In this document: positions 29,201 to 39,345 of the stretch, piece after piece | Numbering within the stretch: position 1 is the stretch's first letter | How the letters are laid out: every line of letters starts with the position of its first letter | Source: Istiophorus platypterus | Taxonomy: Eukaryota; Chordata; Actinopteri; Istiophoriformes; Istiophoridae | Length of the DNA: 64,000 nt | Direction of reading: 5' to 3' | Assembly: GCA_016859345.1 (NCBI GenBank) | Contig: CM029119.1 | Location: forward strand, 6,873,912-6,937,911 | The notes under the pieces: model-generated | Told to the model about the DNA's origin: nothing | Database searches by the model: none | What the model saw: the letters and a program-made list of their open reading frames with translations, nothing else | Made by a program: the position numbers and the translations under genes

Positions 29201-30635
29201 TCATTTAACATGAACCATGAAAACTTAACTTTTTTCAAGTGATTGATACACACCAAGAGACATTACAAAACCTGACCAATGTAGCACAATACCCTGTGAT
29301 CCCAGGCACACTGGAGCTGGATTTGTATGACCTGGTTTCTCCTGCGAAGACCCCAGAGAAGTGTTCCCTGGCAATGATGGATGTTCTGGAAACGGGAGCT
29401 CCACACAAGAACGAGCATGCCAAGTCTCTGTTTGCACAGCAGTCAGTCAGAGGCTGGTGGCCCTGTTCCATTGAACAGGATGGAAAGAGGGTCCTGGGTG
29501 TAAGTATGGATAGAAAGTCCCCCTGCTGATAGATGGATGCATTTTTTTGAAAACTGCCTCATTCAAACCTGAACTATTGAGCAAATTGATGAGCTATAAA
29601 CAGGATTGAGTTGGAAGGAAATTGAGATTGAGTTGAAGACTTTTTCAAGTCAACTCTTAGCAGGAAATTGCGAAGGGCATCACAGACAGGGCTGACTTAC
29701 AGCTGTTTCAGAGGCACCAACAGAAGCTCCGAGCTCCAGTCTAAAAGTGACTGGACGAAGTCAGTACTAAAATGAGAGCAGAAGGGGAAAATGGCTGTTG
29801 TCTTTTCTGAAATAAGGACGTTACCCTGCTTGAGTTTTAGCACCAAAGGCTAAATTCCATATTCATTGCTTTTATATAAACAATTCATAAGCTACTTGCA
29901 GAGCCTGATGAATAGTTTCTGCTCAATTTTGAATTTTCTGAAAGCGTGATAAGTCCTCATTGCTATTGTGCTGTTGTGTCATGCTCATTACGTGTTTTGA
30001 CTTGTGTTTGTAGGGCAAAGTGGAGATGACATTAGAGATTGTAAGTGAAGCAGATGCAGATGAGAGACCTGCAGGAAAAGGCAGGGATGAACCCAACATG
30101 AACCCTAAACTGGACCCTCCCAAGTAAGAACTCAGTGGATTTACTGACTTATTGTACATTATGCAGATTGGACCTCTGGAAACCTATCTCATCTGTTTAT
30201 CTCCAGCTGTTGGTAGATTATCATGCCTAACAAGCACACTTTTATGTCTTTCATTCTCTGTAACCACTAGACGCCCAGAAACATCGTTCTTCTGGTTCAC
30301 CAACCCTTGTAAGACCATGAAGTTCATTGTGTGGAGAAGGTTCAGGTGCCTTTTCATCGGACTCATCATCCTCATCATAGTGCTTCTCTTCCTCGCCATC
30401 CTGTTGTACTCTTTGCCGGTAAGGACAGTCAAAAGGCAGGCTGCCGAATGATTTGGGTCATATGTTCTGAAATCATGACACTGTTTAAAGGCTTTGCCCT
30501 TGAATGTCTGGTGAAAATTGTGAGGGTGTGTGACTTACGTACATGGTCAGGCCTTGAGAGAATCAGTGATTTAATTGTACTTTTTCCTTTTTTCAGAACT
30601 ACATCTCAATGAAGATAGTGAAGCCTTTAAAATAA
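5732..30635 (+). CDS. myof: myoferlin-type ferlin (multi-C2 membrane repair/fusion protein)
   Basis: Type II membrane protein of 2052 aa (human myoferlin is about 2061); ferlins act in Ca2+-dependent membrane fusion, myoblast fusion and repair. Domains: C2A aa 1-100 (exons 1-4), C2B and FerI 200-355 (7-12), C2C 350-470 (12-16), FerA/FerB about 620-860 (21-26), DysF with RRRRWRRKM (26-30), C2D (32-34), a further C2-like segment (35-37), C2E (42-45), C2F (48-51), TM aa 2018-2037 (53), short tail. Exons: 5732-5816, 6595-6650, 7150-7241, 12841-12949, 13055-13148, 13244-13404, 14237-14365, 14592-14654, 14742-14792, 14895-14925, 15741-15856, 15984-16110, 16221-16324, 16439-16507, 16629-16672, 17294-17376, 17623-17661, 18011-18135, 18263-18376, 18698-18875, 18988-19112, 19243-19352, 19575-19764, 20089-20244, 20399-20530, 20703-20866, 21511-21625, 21950-22052, 22408-22550, 22765-22935, 23241-23328, 23501-23578, 23759-23940, 24204-24362, 24667-24768, 24856-25017, 25140-25305, 25403-25479, 26321-26332, 26428-26526, 26666-26794, 27025-27180, 27279-27370, 27476-27646, 27739-27887, 28074-28213, 28315-28403, 28489-28584, 28843-28984, 29091-29190, 29306-29499, 30014-30123, 30271-30418, 30597-30635. 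All introns are GT-AG and the frame is unbroken. Myoferlin fits better than dysferlin (RPETSFFWF, SMKIVKP). It could be the teleost paralogue myofl. Confidence 0.95.
6826..6976. repeat. two imperfect copies of a ~75-bp unit in ferlin intron 2
   Basis: Starting at about 6826 and 6902, two segments share CAATCATCA, TGACT, ACAG, TTATTT, TGATTA, TGTGACTG and TGTAG in the same order and spacing. This is a diverged two-copy tandem repeat inside the intron between exons 2 and 3. No coding or transposon features were seen. Confidence 0.5.
7242..12840 (+). other. large ferlin intron 3
   Basis: This 5.6-kb intron separates exons 3 and 4 within the C2A coding region, while most other introns of the gene are 80-900 bp. 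Apart from a degenerate Tc1-like element (about 8704-10037) and A/T-rich runs, I see no exon or RNA gene in it. A long 5' intron can carry regulatory elements, but nothing specific is recognisable. Confidence 0.6.
8704..10037 (-). mobile_element. degenerate Tc1/mariner DNA transposon
   Basis: Minus-strand reading 9341-9066 begins MAANGTGSLVFIDDVTADRS, a segment conserved in fish Tc1-like transposases, followed by RMNSEVYRHLLSAQIQPYAGKLIGR; downstream the frame is broken. The outer ends are imperfect inverted repeats: left GTTTGGACAGTG followed by ACAACCACAACTGATTTGAAA, right the complement of the same words near 9975-10037. No intact transposase remains. It belongs to the same family as the copy at 43.56-44.75 kb. 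Borders are approximate. Confidence 0.75.
20263..20294. repeat. (GATA)n microsatellite
   Basis: About seven to eight perfect GATA units, starting just after the donor site of ferlin exon 24, inside intron 24. Confidence 0.9.
26203..26235. repeat. (GT)n microsatellite
   Basis: Uninterrupted GT dinucleotide run in ferlin intron 38, about 90 bp upstream of the 12-nt microexon. Confidence 0.9.
26321..26332 (+). other. myof: 12-nt microexon of the ferlin gene
   Basis: The bases CACACAGAGAAG (His-Thr-Glu-Lys, phase 0) are preceded by a pyrimidine-rich tract ending CTCCAAAG and followed by the donor GTGAGC. Joining exon 38 (…LLEAQ) to exon 40 (EKETIDWWSKFY…) through this microexon gives LLEAQHTEKEKETIDWW, which aligns with the segment ending TEKEEE-DWWSKFY in vertebrate myoferlins. 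Without it four residues are lost but the frame is kept. Confidence 0.7.
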
Positions 30636-31424
30636 CTTTACAGTGGAGGAGGACCAGTGGAACTGTAAAGGACAATATAAATGTCTACAGGATCACACCC
30701 TTTGATCACATCTACTACTAAACTATCTCACTATCTTTTATAATGTTGTTTTTTTTTACTACCCATGGTGTTTTATAAACAGTAAATGGGTGCTTGCACA
30801 TTTGCACTATATCAAAATATTTTACCATGACCACTTTTTCCTACACTGCTTAACTGTGACAGGTGTGAGCAACACATTAGGAACTGGACATCTGTGATTT
30901 GTTTCCCAACCACTACTTTTATCACACACACTGAATACCCAGAAAACACAATTCCCTGTACACTAAAATGCAATCCAACAGAGTTGTAATAAACTATTAC
31001 CATTTTTATTTGTTAGGGACACTTTGTGGAAAAAGTATTGCTTCAGCTCTTTTTTAAGCAGCATGTTTAGTGGTTATGTTGTACTGGGTTGCACAATAAT
31101 GGAAGATGTTTCAAATAAATATGCATACTTTATGTTAATGCGGTGACAAACAACTATTGACAGTTTTACTTCTTTATTAGATGACGGTTTTGTTGGATAG
31201 AATTAGGGTTTTCTCATTACATAATGTAATTATGCCAAATACAACTGAAAGATTTGAGGTATTGTCATGTCAAATATGTCTGTCTTTTGTATATGTATAT
31301 ATAACTAAACAATATTCAGGTGTTGGTGTCAATTTATTTATACTCGTAAAAATATATGTTTATGTGTCTTAAACAGCAGTATAAGCAACAGGGCTCTGAA
31401 AGTGTGAAGGTTTTTTTTTTTTTT
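30636..31424 (+). other. myof: ferlin 3' UTR and poly(A) signals
   Basis: Non-coding sequence after the stop at 30635. AATAAA hexamers occur at 30988-30993 and 31114-31119 and are likely polyadenylation signals. From 30758 the UTR is the first copy of a tandem duplication. Open frames here (30812-31003 minus, 31181-31372 plus) show no family resemblance and recur simply because the DNA is repeated. Confidence 0.65.
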
Positions 31425-32092
31425 ACTACCCATGGTGTTTTATAAACAGTAAATGGGTGCTTGCACATTTGCACTATATCAAAATATTTTACCATGACCA
31501 CTTTTTCCTACACTGCTTAACTGTGACAGGTGTGAGCAACACATTAGGAACTGGACATCTGTGATTTGTTTCCCAACCACTACTTTTATCACACACACTG
31601 AATACCCAGAAAACACAATTCCCTGTACACTAAAATGCAATCCAACAGAGTTGTAATAAACTATTACCATTTTTATTTGTTAGGGACACTTTGTGGAAAA
31701 AGTATTGCTTCAGCTCTTTTTTAAGCAGCATGTTTAGTGGTTATGTTGTACTGGGTTGCACAATAATGGAAGATGTTTCAAATAAATATGCATACTTTAT
31801 GTTAATGCGGTGACAAACAACTATTGACAGTTTTACTTCTTTATTAGATGACGGTTTTGTTGGATAGAATTAGGGTTTTCTCATTACATAATGTAATTAT
31901 GCCAAATACAACTAAAAGATTCGAGGTATTGTCATGTCAAATATGTCTGTCTTTTGTATATGTATATATAACTAAACAATATTCAGGTGTTGGTGTCAAT
32001 TTATTTATACTCGTAAAAATATATGTTTATGTGTCTTAAACAGCAGTATAAGCAACAGGGCTCTGAAAAGGTGAAGGTTTTTTTTTTTTTTT
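30758..32092. repeat. tandem duplication, 2 x ~667 bp
   Basis: Unit A is 30758-31424 and unit B is 31425-32092. Each begins ACTACCCATGGTGTTTTATA and ends with a T-run of about 14-17 bases; a similar T-run precedes unit A. By eye I see about four substitutions (for example near 31247 versus 31914, and GAAAGTGTG versus GAAAAGGTG) plus T-run length variation, so the copies are over 99 percent identical and the duplication is recent. The T-runs at the joints suggest slippage or unequal exchange. The ferlin poly(A) signals are duplicated too (31655-31660 and 31781-31786). Confidence 0.93.
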
Positions 32093-32340
32093 ACTTTCAA
32101 AATTTTTTATCTGGCTAAACTGCAGATTGAGGTCCATCTGGGTAATTCAGCAATGAGATTTTAAATTAATGAAAACAGTACATGACATTTAACGTTCAGA
32201 TACGTACAGCATGGGTTGAACCAAAGTCCAAGTTATAAACATTTTCCTGTGAATGATCAAGTTCTAACATATCCTTAAGTCTTTACTACAAAATATGAAT
32301 GAATAAGAATCAAAATATCCTTATTGAGTTCAGAATGTAT
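32093..32340. other. short intergenic spacer between ferlin and aarsd1 3' ends
   Basis: The two genes converge here. AT-rich sequence with no further feature visible beyond their poly(A) regions. Confidence 0.5.
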
Positions 32341-32375
32341 GTAAAATATTTATTTGTATTGAGTCATTGCTGGGT

Positions 32376-35322
32376 TTATTCTTCCTTTGAGGTGTGCTGT
32401 TTGCAGCGCTGCTGTAGAAAAGCCTCCACCTCTCCCCTCCTGGCTAGGCTGTTGGCTTTTCCTTGGAAACGTCCATTCTTCCCTGCTCCCTTCCCTTGGA
32501 GCATCTCTAACACCCTGGAGAACACAGAGAATCTTACATCATACATTTTCAAGGTAGAAGCTAAATAAATATGTGGTGGTGTCTCTTACTGTGGTCCCAT
32601 CTCAGTCACTAGTCCGCTGGGTCCAGCCAATAGAAACAAACCAGGTCCCTTTTCTTCTCCAACACTGAGGAAAACCAAGGTTTCCTAAGGGCAAACAAAA
32701 CAAGGCTTAACAAAATATTTAAAAGCTAATACCACGAACTGAGCAAGTAGGGCTTGATCTTACCTGAGTGTTTATTTCATTGGCAATGATATTCATGAAC
32801 TCATTGTCACCCTCTTTTCTATAGAAAGATAAACAATTTTCTTGATGGCTGTGCTTCAAAACTGTTGATATCTGGGACATTGCTATACCATTTTTAAGAT
32901 GTTTAACATTTGGACAATATATATTGCTGTACCTACAAACCAGCCCTGAAGAATTTCTTACTTGTGTAAGCTGAAGAAGTTGCCTCTGTGGGGGTCGTTC
33001 TTAAAGTTCTGAGCAATGAGGACAGCCATGTCTCGTAGCAGGCTCAGGTTAGTCTGCCAAAGACATTTTTAGGATGGTTAGGGAGTCTATTTGCAATGTG
33101 ATACAGTATTTGTAAGGTGGAAAATTTTGGATATAATAGGGTTTCTCTGTAGTTAATATCTTCTGGCAAGTGACAGGAATTACAACAATATTATTGCAGT
33201 AACAGCAGTGAGTGACTATCTAGAGAAGAACCCACTGATGAAGAGATTCTCTTACTTTCTGTAGTAGCTTAACAGATTTCTGCAACTTCTCAACTGCCTC
33301 AACATGCTCGTCGGGTCCAGTTCTGTTGAGCAATGACAAAGATTTTTTCACTTCAAACTTGCAGGTAAGTTTAACTCAGACTGATGACATCTGATAATTT
33401 ATACTTTGAACTTACTTCAAAAGAGACACCAGTGAACGCTCTGTGCTGTAGCTTTTCTCTGCATACTTCAGTACCCTGTCTCCTGCTAGGAAGATCAGAT
33501 TTGTTTTGTTTTTTTTCCCTTTCTCAGTTCCCAGTAGCTTTATTACCTAATATTCAGATAAAAGGAAAATGAAGCACACAATGAGTAATTTACTGGAGTA
33601 ATAACTGGAGATACACCAAATTTACATATATGACATATGGCTATGTATAAAATTATGTTTCTACAAATGTATCCAAAAGTTATATGGGGCACATCTAAGT
33701 GTGTCAGCAAGTGTGTGTGTGTGTGTGTGTGAAGTTGTACCTGTAAGTGACTGAGGTTAGATACATGGGTCCCACAGCACATGTTGGCATCGATGCCCTC
33801 AATATCAATGATCCGAATTGGCCCTGCGTGGTCCTCTGGCAGCCCGCGACTCCTCACCTGGTTCATGTAACAAACTAAGTGTAAAATCTTAATATTTCTG
33901 GTGTAGATAATAGAGCATATTTAACAGGAGATTCGTGTGAAAAGAACATCAAAACCTTGACTTTTGAGCCATTGCACCGTAAGAGGTCGGTTTTCTGGCA
34001 CCAGTAATTACACCATACAGACCTTTTCCACAGCAGGGTCATCCTTGGAAAGAAGCAAAACAGTGACAGGAACATGCGCTCTAATCTTCTCATTAATGGC
34101 CTCCTCCAGGGCCTGGAGCTGAGCAGGCTTCACAGAGGGAGTGTCCAGTTCAATGGTGCTTCTCTGACGCCCCAGTTCCCTGAAAAAACCCCAAAGGAGA
34201 CCGGTAAAACTACATGTGTTTCATGTTTACAGGGAAAGAAATCCGTGTACTGCCAACGCACCAGGATGTGGTCTTGTATCCAAACATTGTATCTGCCAAT
34301 GCAGTTATCAAATGCTGACCTAAGGGTCAGAAAGAAAACAACTGTACCTTGGAAAAGTGTGTAATACAACTACATCAAGTTAGTCATGCATTCATAGCAA
34401 CTTCATAGCTCATTTTATTCAGTGGTCTTTACCTGAGTGTTGCTGCATGTGGTCAAACCTCCTCCCCCAGTCCACTTTTACTTGCACCTCCTGACCCACC
34501 TCCAGAGGTGAACTCACAAAGTGCACTGCCTCCGGTCCCTGCCTCATCACCCTCAGAACTGGGACATCTCCAATCAGCCCATGGTCATCTGGCTGAGGGA
34601 AGACACATCATAACATGAAAAGTTTAAGAGTAACACCATAAAGTATGACTTCTGATGCAGGTGATAGGATTTGTTTCGTGTAGAAATTCAAATAGATAAT
34701 TGATATCTTGAAACAGAAAAGAGCTTACCTGACCACCACCTTCAGGAAACAAGATGGTGTCTTGGAGCTTGACATTGAACCCATTAAGAGTTTCTTTCTT
34801 TCCATTGACTTCTTGCTTTAACTCAGCTGAGCAGCAGGACACCACAGAGGTAATAAACTAAAAGGCAAATGAAAAATTCAACGTAATTTACACCCTATAG
34901 GAAGAGAGGTCCCGGTCCGCCGTTTATATAGTGGTTGTGGGATTTCACTTTTTAACCAGCAAAGAGTGAACTTCAATTAGTGACTTTAAAACAATAAGGT
35001 AAAATTCGTCAGTACCACTGCATTCATGACTACATTTTAACTGCGTATAAAAAGAAAACAGCATTATACGAAGACGTTCAGTTTCGTTTATTACTTAACA
35101 ACGGCTTCTACCTAAACAAAACCAACATCTACGCTTTGGTAAGATACAAGTACAGTTAGCGTCAGTGGCCGGTGCTTAAAGTCCGCTGTCGTTAGCAATT
35201 ATGCTAACGACTTCTGCAGAGAATGAACGTTAAACGTGCGCCGCGCTTTAGCGCTGATAATTTGTCTTGAGACAGTTTCATACCTCTTTCATATAACAGT
35301 CTCGTTGACACTGAAAAGCCAT
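32376..35322 (-). CDS. aarsd1: alanyl-tRNA editing protein Aarsd1 (AlaX-type trans-editing factor)
   Basis: Cytosolic stand-alone editing protein that hydrolyses Ser- (or Gly-) mischarged tRNA-Ala. Twelve exons in transcript order: 35322-35284, 34857-34729, 34592-34433, 34319-34262, 34179-34023, 33857-33741, 33546-33416, 33322-33256, 33053-32962, 32818-32764, 32684-32590, 32514-32376. They give 412 codons, the same length as human AARSD1. It starts MAFQCQRDCYMKE. Visible features: LFPEGGGQ of the N-terminal barrel; metal-binding motif 1, HMQQHSGQH (HxxxH in HSGQH), split across exons 3-4; motif 2, CCGTH (CxxxH), in exon 6 within IDANMCCGTHVSNL. Both zinc/editing motifs are intact, so activity is expected. 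The C-terminal part (exons 7-12) resembles the vertebrate family tail. A poly(A) signal (TTTATT on +, 32349-32354) lies just after the stop. It sits directly downstream of ptges3l on the same strand, the mammalian arrangement. Confidence 0.96.
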
Positions 35323-35330
35323 GTCGGGCT
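35160..35330 (-). promoter_or_regulatory. aarsd1 promoter region with a palindrome
   Basis: This short CpG-containing segment upstream of and around the aarsd1 start contains a perfect inverted repeat at 35188-35211: arms GTCGTTAGCA and TGCTAACGAC around ATTA. A second CpG patch (GTGCGCCGCGCTTTAGCGC, 35238-35256) follows. No TATA box was recognised. The same GTTAGC/GCTAAC word recurs at the kat7 promoter. Confidence 0.5.
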
Positions 35331-36010
35331 GTTTTTGAGGAAAAACTCTGCCTCTAACACGAGTTTGTACGTGTGTAACGGACCCTGGTGGAGCTGTCAG
35401 CTTAGTACGGGTACCCAAGTAGTCCAAACTTAATCGCATCGACTTTTGGTGTCTTAAGTCGTTCCTTTTCCCTTTTCTTTTGTTTCTTTTTTCTTTCTTA
35501 TTTTATATTGACGGTAAAACACGCAAATAATATTTATAAATGGGAAATTTCAGAGGTTTATTTTGACCTTATTGTTCACAGATAGATTTTTTTTAGGTAA
35601 GGGAACATAAAAATGCATATAATATGTTATGTGCTAGAACCTATTACAAAGTCTAACAAAACATGCAATGTATATAAAGTGATAGCATAACTAAACACCA
35701 GATGTGAATCCAACCATCCCTATCCAAAGAAGGGATTAAAAACATCATTACTGATTACCAGCTGTTATATAAAGACATATCATCTGCTGACATATCAAGA
35801 GCAGTTAAGCATTTTTTTAAATTTATTTTTTCCTATAAATCGTGTTGTTTCTCTCTGTGATGCCTCTGCATTGGTACATATGCACCAAGAATGGAATGAG
35901 GACTGAATGAATCGGGCTGGAATCCTTATTGCTTCATTACTGCCATCTTCTGGAGTTACCTAAAGTAAACAGCCATGTTCTGCCATGCCCCCCTTCACGG
36001 TCCAGTCTAA
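35331..36010. other. spacer between ptges3l and aarsd1
   Basis: AT-rich DNA between the ptges3l poly(A) region (TTTATT on + at 36016-36021) and the aarsd1 promoter. No gene or repeat family recognised. Confidence 0.5.
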
Positions 36011-36240
36011 TGCCCTTTATTTACCAGCCTGTTATGATAAAAGATACAACCCCCAAAGCACCAAAACACCCTACAATGATTGATAAAACTTATCTTTAAT
36101 AAAGCACACAGTCAGGGTACAGTGGACAAAATCATCTCAATTAATAATCTCATAGAAAATATTACATATGTAAACACACATCAGGTCATCAGCAAATATT
36201 ACAGGCTTCAGCAGTCACAGGAGAGAAGGTACTGTGAGTC

Positions 36241-37932
36241 TCAGTCAGACTGCAGGGGAAAAAGGAAGAAAGTGGTTAATATCAACATTTAAATGATCAA
36301 CACATGAAAGAGTTTTTCCAGTCTTCATCGCAGCATCTGAATATAACTTATTTTGTGTATGTGTTGGAGTTTGAATGAGCTTTGTTCATCAAAATTACCG
36401 TTAAAGCATGGGATTACATTTTAAAAGTAAGCTCCCATCTACCAGAACTCAACACTTACATCACTAAGATCACCCATATCTGGTGTTTCTCCTTTATTAC
36501 TGGTAGCCATTTCTTGCATCATCTGAAAAAGGAAAGCCAGGAGTTTACACACACACACACTGACACACAAACACACACACACCTAAATCCAAACCCTTTG
36601 CGAAATAATGTGAATATTTCAAAGTACATGCACAATTTCTGAGGCTCTTCAGCCAGGTCAGAATTATATTGATCTTTTTACTTTACTTACGTCCACATAT
36701 CTATCGTACTCTTCCTTTCCCTCATCCTCTTCATGCTCCCAGTCTCTCCAGTTATCGAAGTCTACAGAAATCCAATTGGGCTGAAAAAAAGTCAAAACAA
36801 TAAAATTCAAAATTTTATTTACCCAGGAGTATCTGACAGAGGAGCACCTTCATAGCTATACTCTTACACACCTTCCAACTTTTTTGCTGCTCAGTGTAAC
36901 AAAATGTATCACATCTGTAACGCAATGTAATAATAGCATTGGAGGAACTCACATTTGAACTGATAACGACAAACATCACTCGACAACATCAGCAATTTAA
37001 AATTGCATTATTTCTGGAGTTGTGAGACTCCTCAGAACTAAATGGTGGACAAGGTAAAAACCTGTGAGTGATCAATTTAGACACACACATGCAGACTCAC
37101 CTTAGCAGGATCCTTCTGGAGACGAGGCCATGCATAATCAGGCTTCACCTTCCTTAGCAAGACGTTGATGGTGCGGTCATAGACTCTTTCTCTCGAGTCC
37201 TTTTAAGTGGTTATAATTCAAAACACACTTACATTCAACATCTTAATGACTTTATATTTCAGCATACACCATAGGAAATAACTTACATTCCATGAGCCCT
37301 AAAACATTGGATGCTTACATGGATTTGGACTTTGTCGTAAAAATGCAGCTCATTGTAGAACACATCATCTGTGTCATTTTTGCAGCTGTTGTAAAGACAG
37401 GACAGGGTTGTCAAGTGAACAATTTAGAACAAAATATTAAAAATTTGGAACATTTTATAGTACAGACAACTGCAAGGATTTTCACTTTACTGCTTTAAAG
37501 CAATGGCTTTCGATAAGATTTTCAACAAATCCTGTTAGACTTTATATATTACACAAGCCAGAGATAGAAAACAACAGAGAGAATAAACAAAATGCCGATT
37601 GTTTTTTAAACTCACCATAAAATCATTTTGTCTGGCTGGATATCAACCTTAACATCTTTAGGTTTTTGGACTTTGAAGTTGATGGTGACATATTTCTTTC
37701 TGTCAAACCAGAGCGCATGTGCTGGCTGGCTGTTAAGACACAGAAAAACTATTAATCAAATGAATGAAATATGTGTTCATTTGATTTTCTTTTTTTTGGG
37801 GGGGGGGGCTGGAACCTTAATCCAAAAGGTTAGTACAAAAGCAAATATGTTGCTCAATATAAGTAATGTAAAGAGAAGAAGGACTGACAGCACTTACCTG
37901 TCCTCTGGTCTTACAATTTTGGCCTTGCTCAT
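36241..37932 (-). CDS. ptges3l: p23-like co-chaperone (prostaglandin E synthase 3-like)
   Basis: CS-domain protein of the p23 family; p23 binds the closed, ATP-bound Hsp90 dimer. Seven exons in transcript order: 37932-37898, 37729-37616, 37385-37319, 37199-37101, 36780-36691, 36522-36460, 36249-36241. They total 158 codons, the usual p23 length. The CS fold (aa about 14-110) shows ALWFDRKKYVTINFKVQ. The hallmark p23 segment WPRLQKDPAKPNWISVDFD continues to NWRDWE and is complete. The tail is acidic (HEEDEGKEEYD, then DMGDLSDSD). Linkage with aarsd1 in the order PTGES3L then AARSD1, same strand, argues for ptges3l rather than ptges3. The last coding exon carries only Ser-Asp-stop. The start is the first ATG in the exon-1 frame. 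Cytosolic by family; mammalian PTGES3L is muscle-enriched (established knowledge, not seen here). Confidence 0.93.
36548..36583. repeat. (CA)n microsatellite
   Basis: Interrupted CA run in the ptges3l intron between exons 5 and 6. Confidence 0.85.
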
Positions 37933-38054
37933 TCTTATTCTTGCACAAAACTAAAAAAGAAAATACTCTGTTATTCCTGTGACTATGGAAAAGTAAAACA
38001 CGTGTGGCTTGTTCGTATGGCTATGTGCTCTAATGCGGTAGCTAGGCCCTGGAG

Positions 38055-38130
38055 GATATTTATAGAGCAGTTGGTATCAGCTGCTGGGGGACTTGCCTAC
38101 CACAGCCCCTTCCCCTGCCCTTTATAGTAT
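38055..38130 (-). promoter_or_regulatory. candidate TATA-type promoter of ptges3l
   Basis: On the minus strand, a TATA-like CTATAAATA at 38065-38057 lies about 125 bp upstream of the ptges3l start codon. An E-box CAGCTG sits just upstream at 38078-38083, and a second TATA-like CTATAAAGG at 38127-38119. The TATA word also resembles a MEF2 site. A TATA plus E-box promoter would suit a tissue-restricted gene; this is inference from motifs only. Confidence 0.4.
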
Positions 38131-39049
38131 GGCAGTGGAACTCTCGGGAAAACAGTTGCATTTTCTGGCTTCTCCAATACTTGAGCCACCCCCGACTGGG
38201 TGCTTGACGGGGTGAAGGTGGGGGCAGGGAGAGACAAAACAGAAAGGGACATGCCAACAAACTGGATGTCTGAAAATGTTGAAACAGCATTTGGAACCAT
38301 GGAGGTTGGTGAATGCCTGATGTATTTATTTCTACATTTAATTAATCTTTTGGAAAAATGATTTTCCTGCGTCCTGTATTCCCAGGGGTTACAAGACCCA
38401 GTAGTGATTTGATGAAATAAATAAGTCAATATATCTAAAAGTCAATAAGAATGTTTTGTGACATTTCTGAATATGCAATTAATAATACCAAAAAACGATC
38501 TGGAAAACAGTATTATATTGGAGTACTGGGAATCAGCTTGCGATGAGGCTCATACTCAATCAGTCATTACTGCAGCTTGACATAATATGATAATATAAAC
38601 AGTGCAAAAATAAATTGTCACTACAGTTAAAGGAAATCAGTATAACAAAATTATTCAACATTTATAAACTAAATGCACTTTTTAAAAGGGTTTGGGCAAC
38701 ATTTAGTGGAGGAATGAAGGTACTTCTTGGTGTAAACCTTGCAGTGTGTTCATTTAAAAAATCATTTTATTGTTTATTTTCTATCACAATATTCTCTGTT
38801 GGGAATTAACCAGTGTAAGAAAAGAACGGCTGTTTTTTCTGAGAAGCAGAAGTGTGATCTTGAGAAGATGAAGCACTGATTTGCTTGTTGGCTTTCATGT
38901 TTCAGTGTTCACACGGCAAAACAAATAAATAGTTAACAAACAAACAAATACATCAAGGTCCTCCACCTAAGCTTTTTTTCTCCAGAGCTTTCAATAGTAT
39001 CGGATCTTCGGGAAAATCTAGTTGAAGATCTCTTTTTTTGATTAAATGT

Positions 39050-39345
39050 CTGAGAAAAAAGCGCATCTCTGTTTCCGGAGCGAAGAACAGAGTCGCCCCC
39101 TGCTGCCCCCCGGGAGGCCCGCGCGCCCTAGGTTTCCCACCGGAAATGCAATTCTGCGCTCCGTCTGCGGCGAGTGTGGCGCGCGAGACCCCGGTAGCGC
39201 TGTGTACATACAAACTTCTCACCGCAAAAAAAAAAAAAAAAATCAATAAATAGTTTCCTTTCCCCCGCGGATCTGAAGTGCGGGAAGTTTTTTGCGTGTT
39301 CGTTCCTTCAAACGCAAGGGAAGTATCGTTAGACGAGGTGGAGAT
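39050..39345 (+). promoter_or_regulatory. CpG-rich promoter of kat7
   Basis: GC/CpG-dense block (GCCCGCGCGCCCTAGG, GTCTGCGGCGAGTGTGGCGCG) upstream of the kat7 start codon at 39344. Two ETS-type sites are visible: CCGGAAA on the minus strand at 39072-39078 and ACCGGAAAT on plus at 39139-39147. No TATA box. This is typical of a housekeeping chromatin gene. A 201-codon antisense open frame across it (39558-38953) is rejected as chance in GC-rich DNA. Confidence 0.65.

Noticed and set aside
30812..32039. Pairs of identical 63-codon open frames after the ferlin stop
   Set aside because: They recur because the 3' UTR is duplicated; no start context or similarity supports coding.
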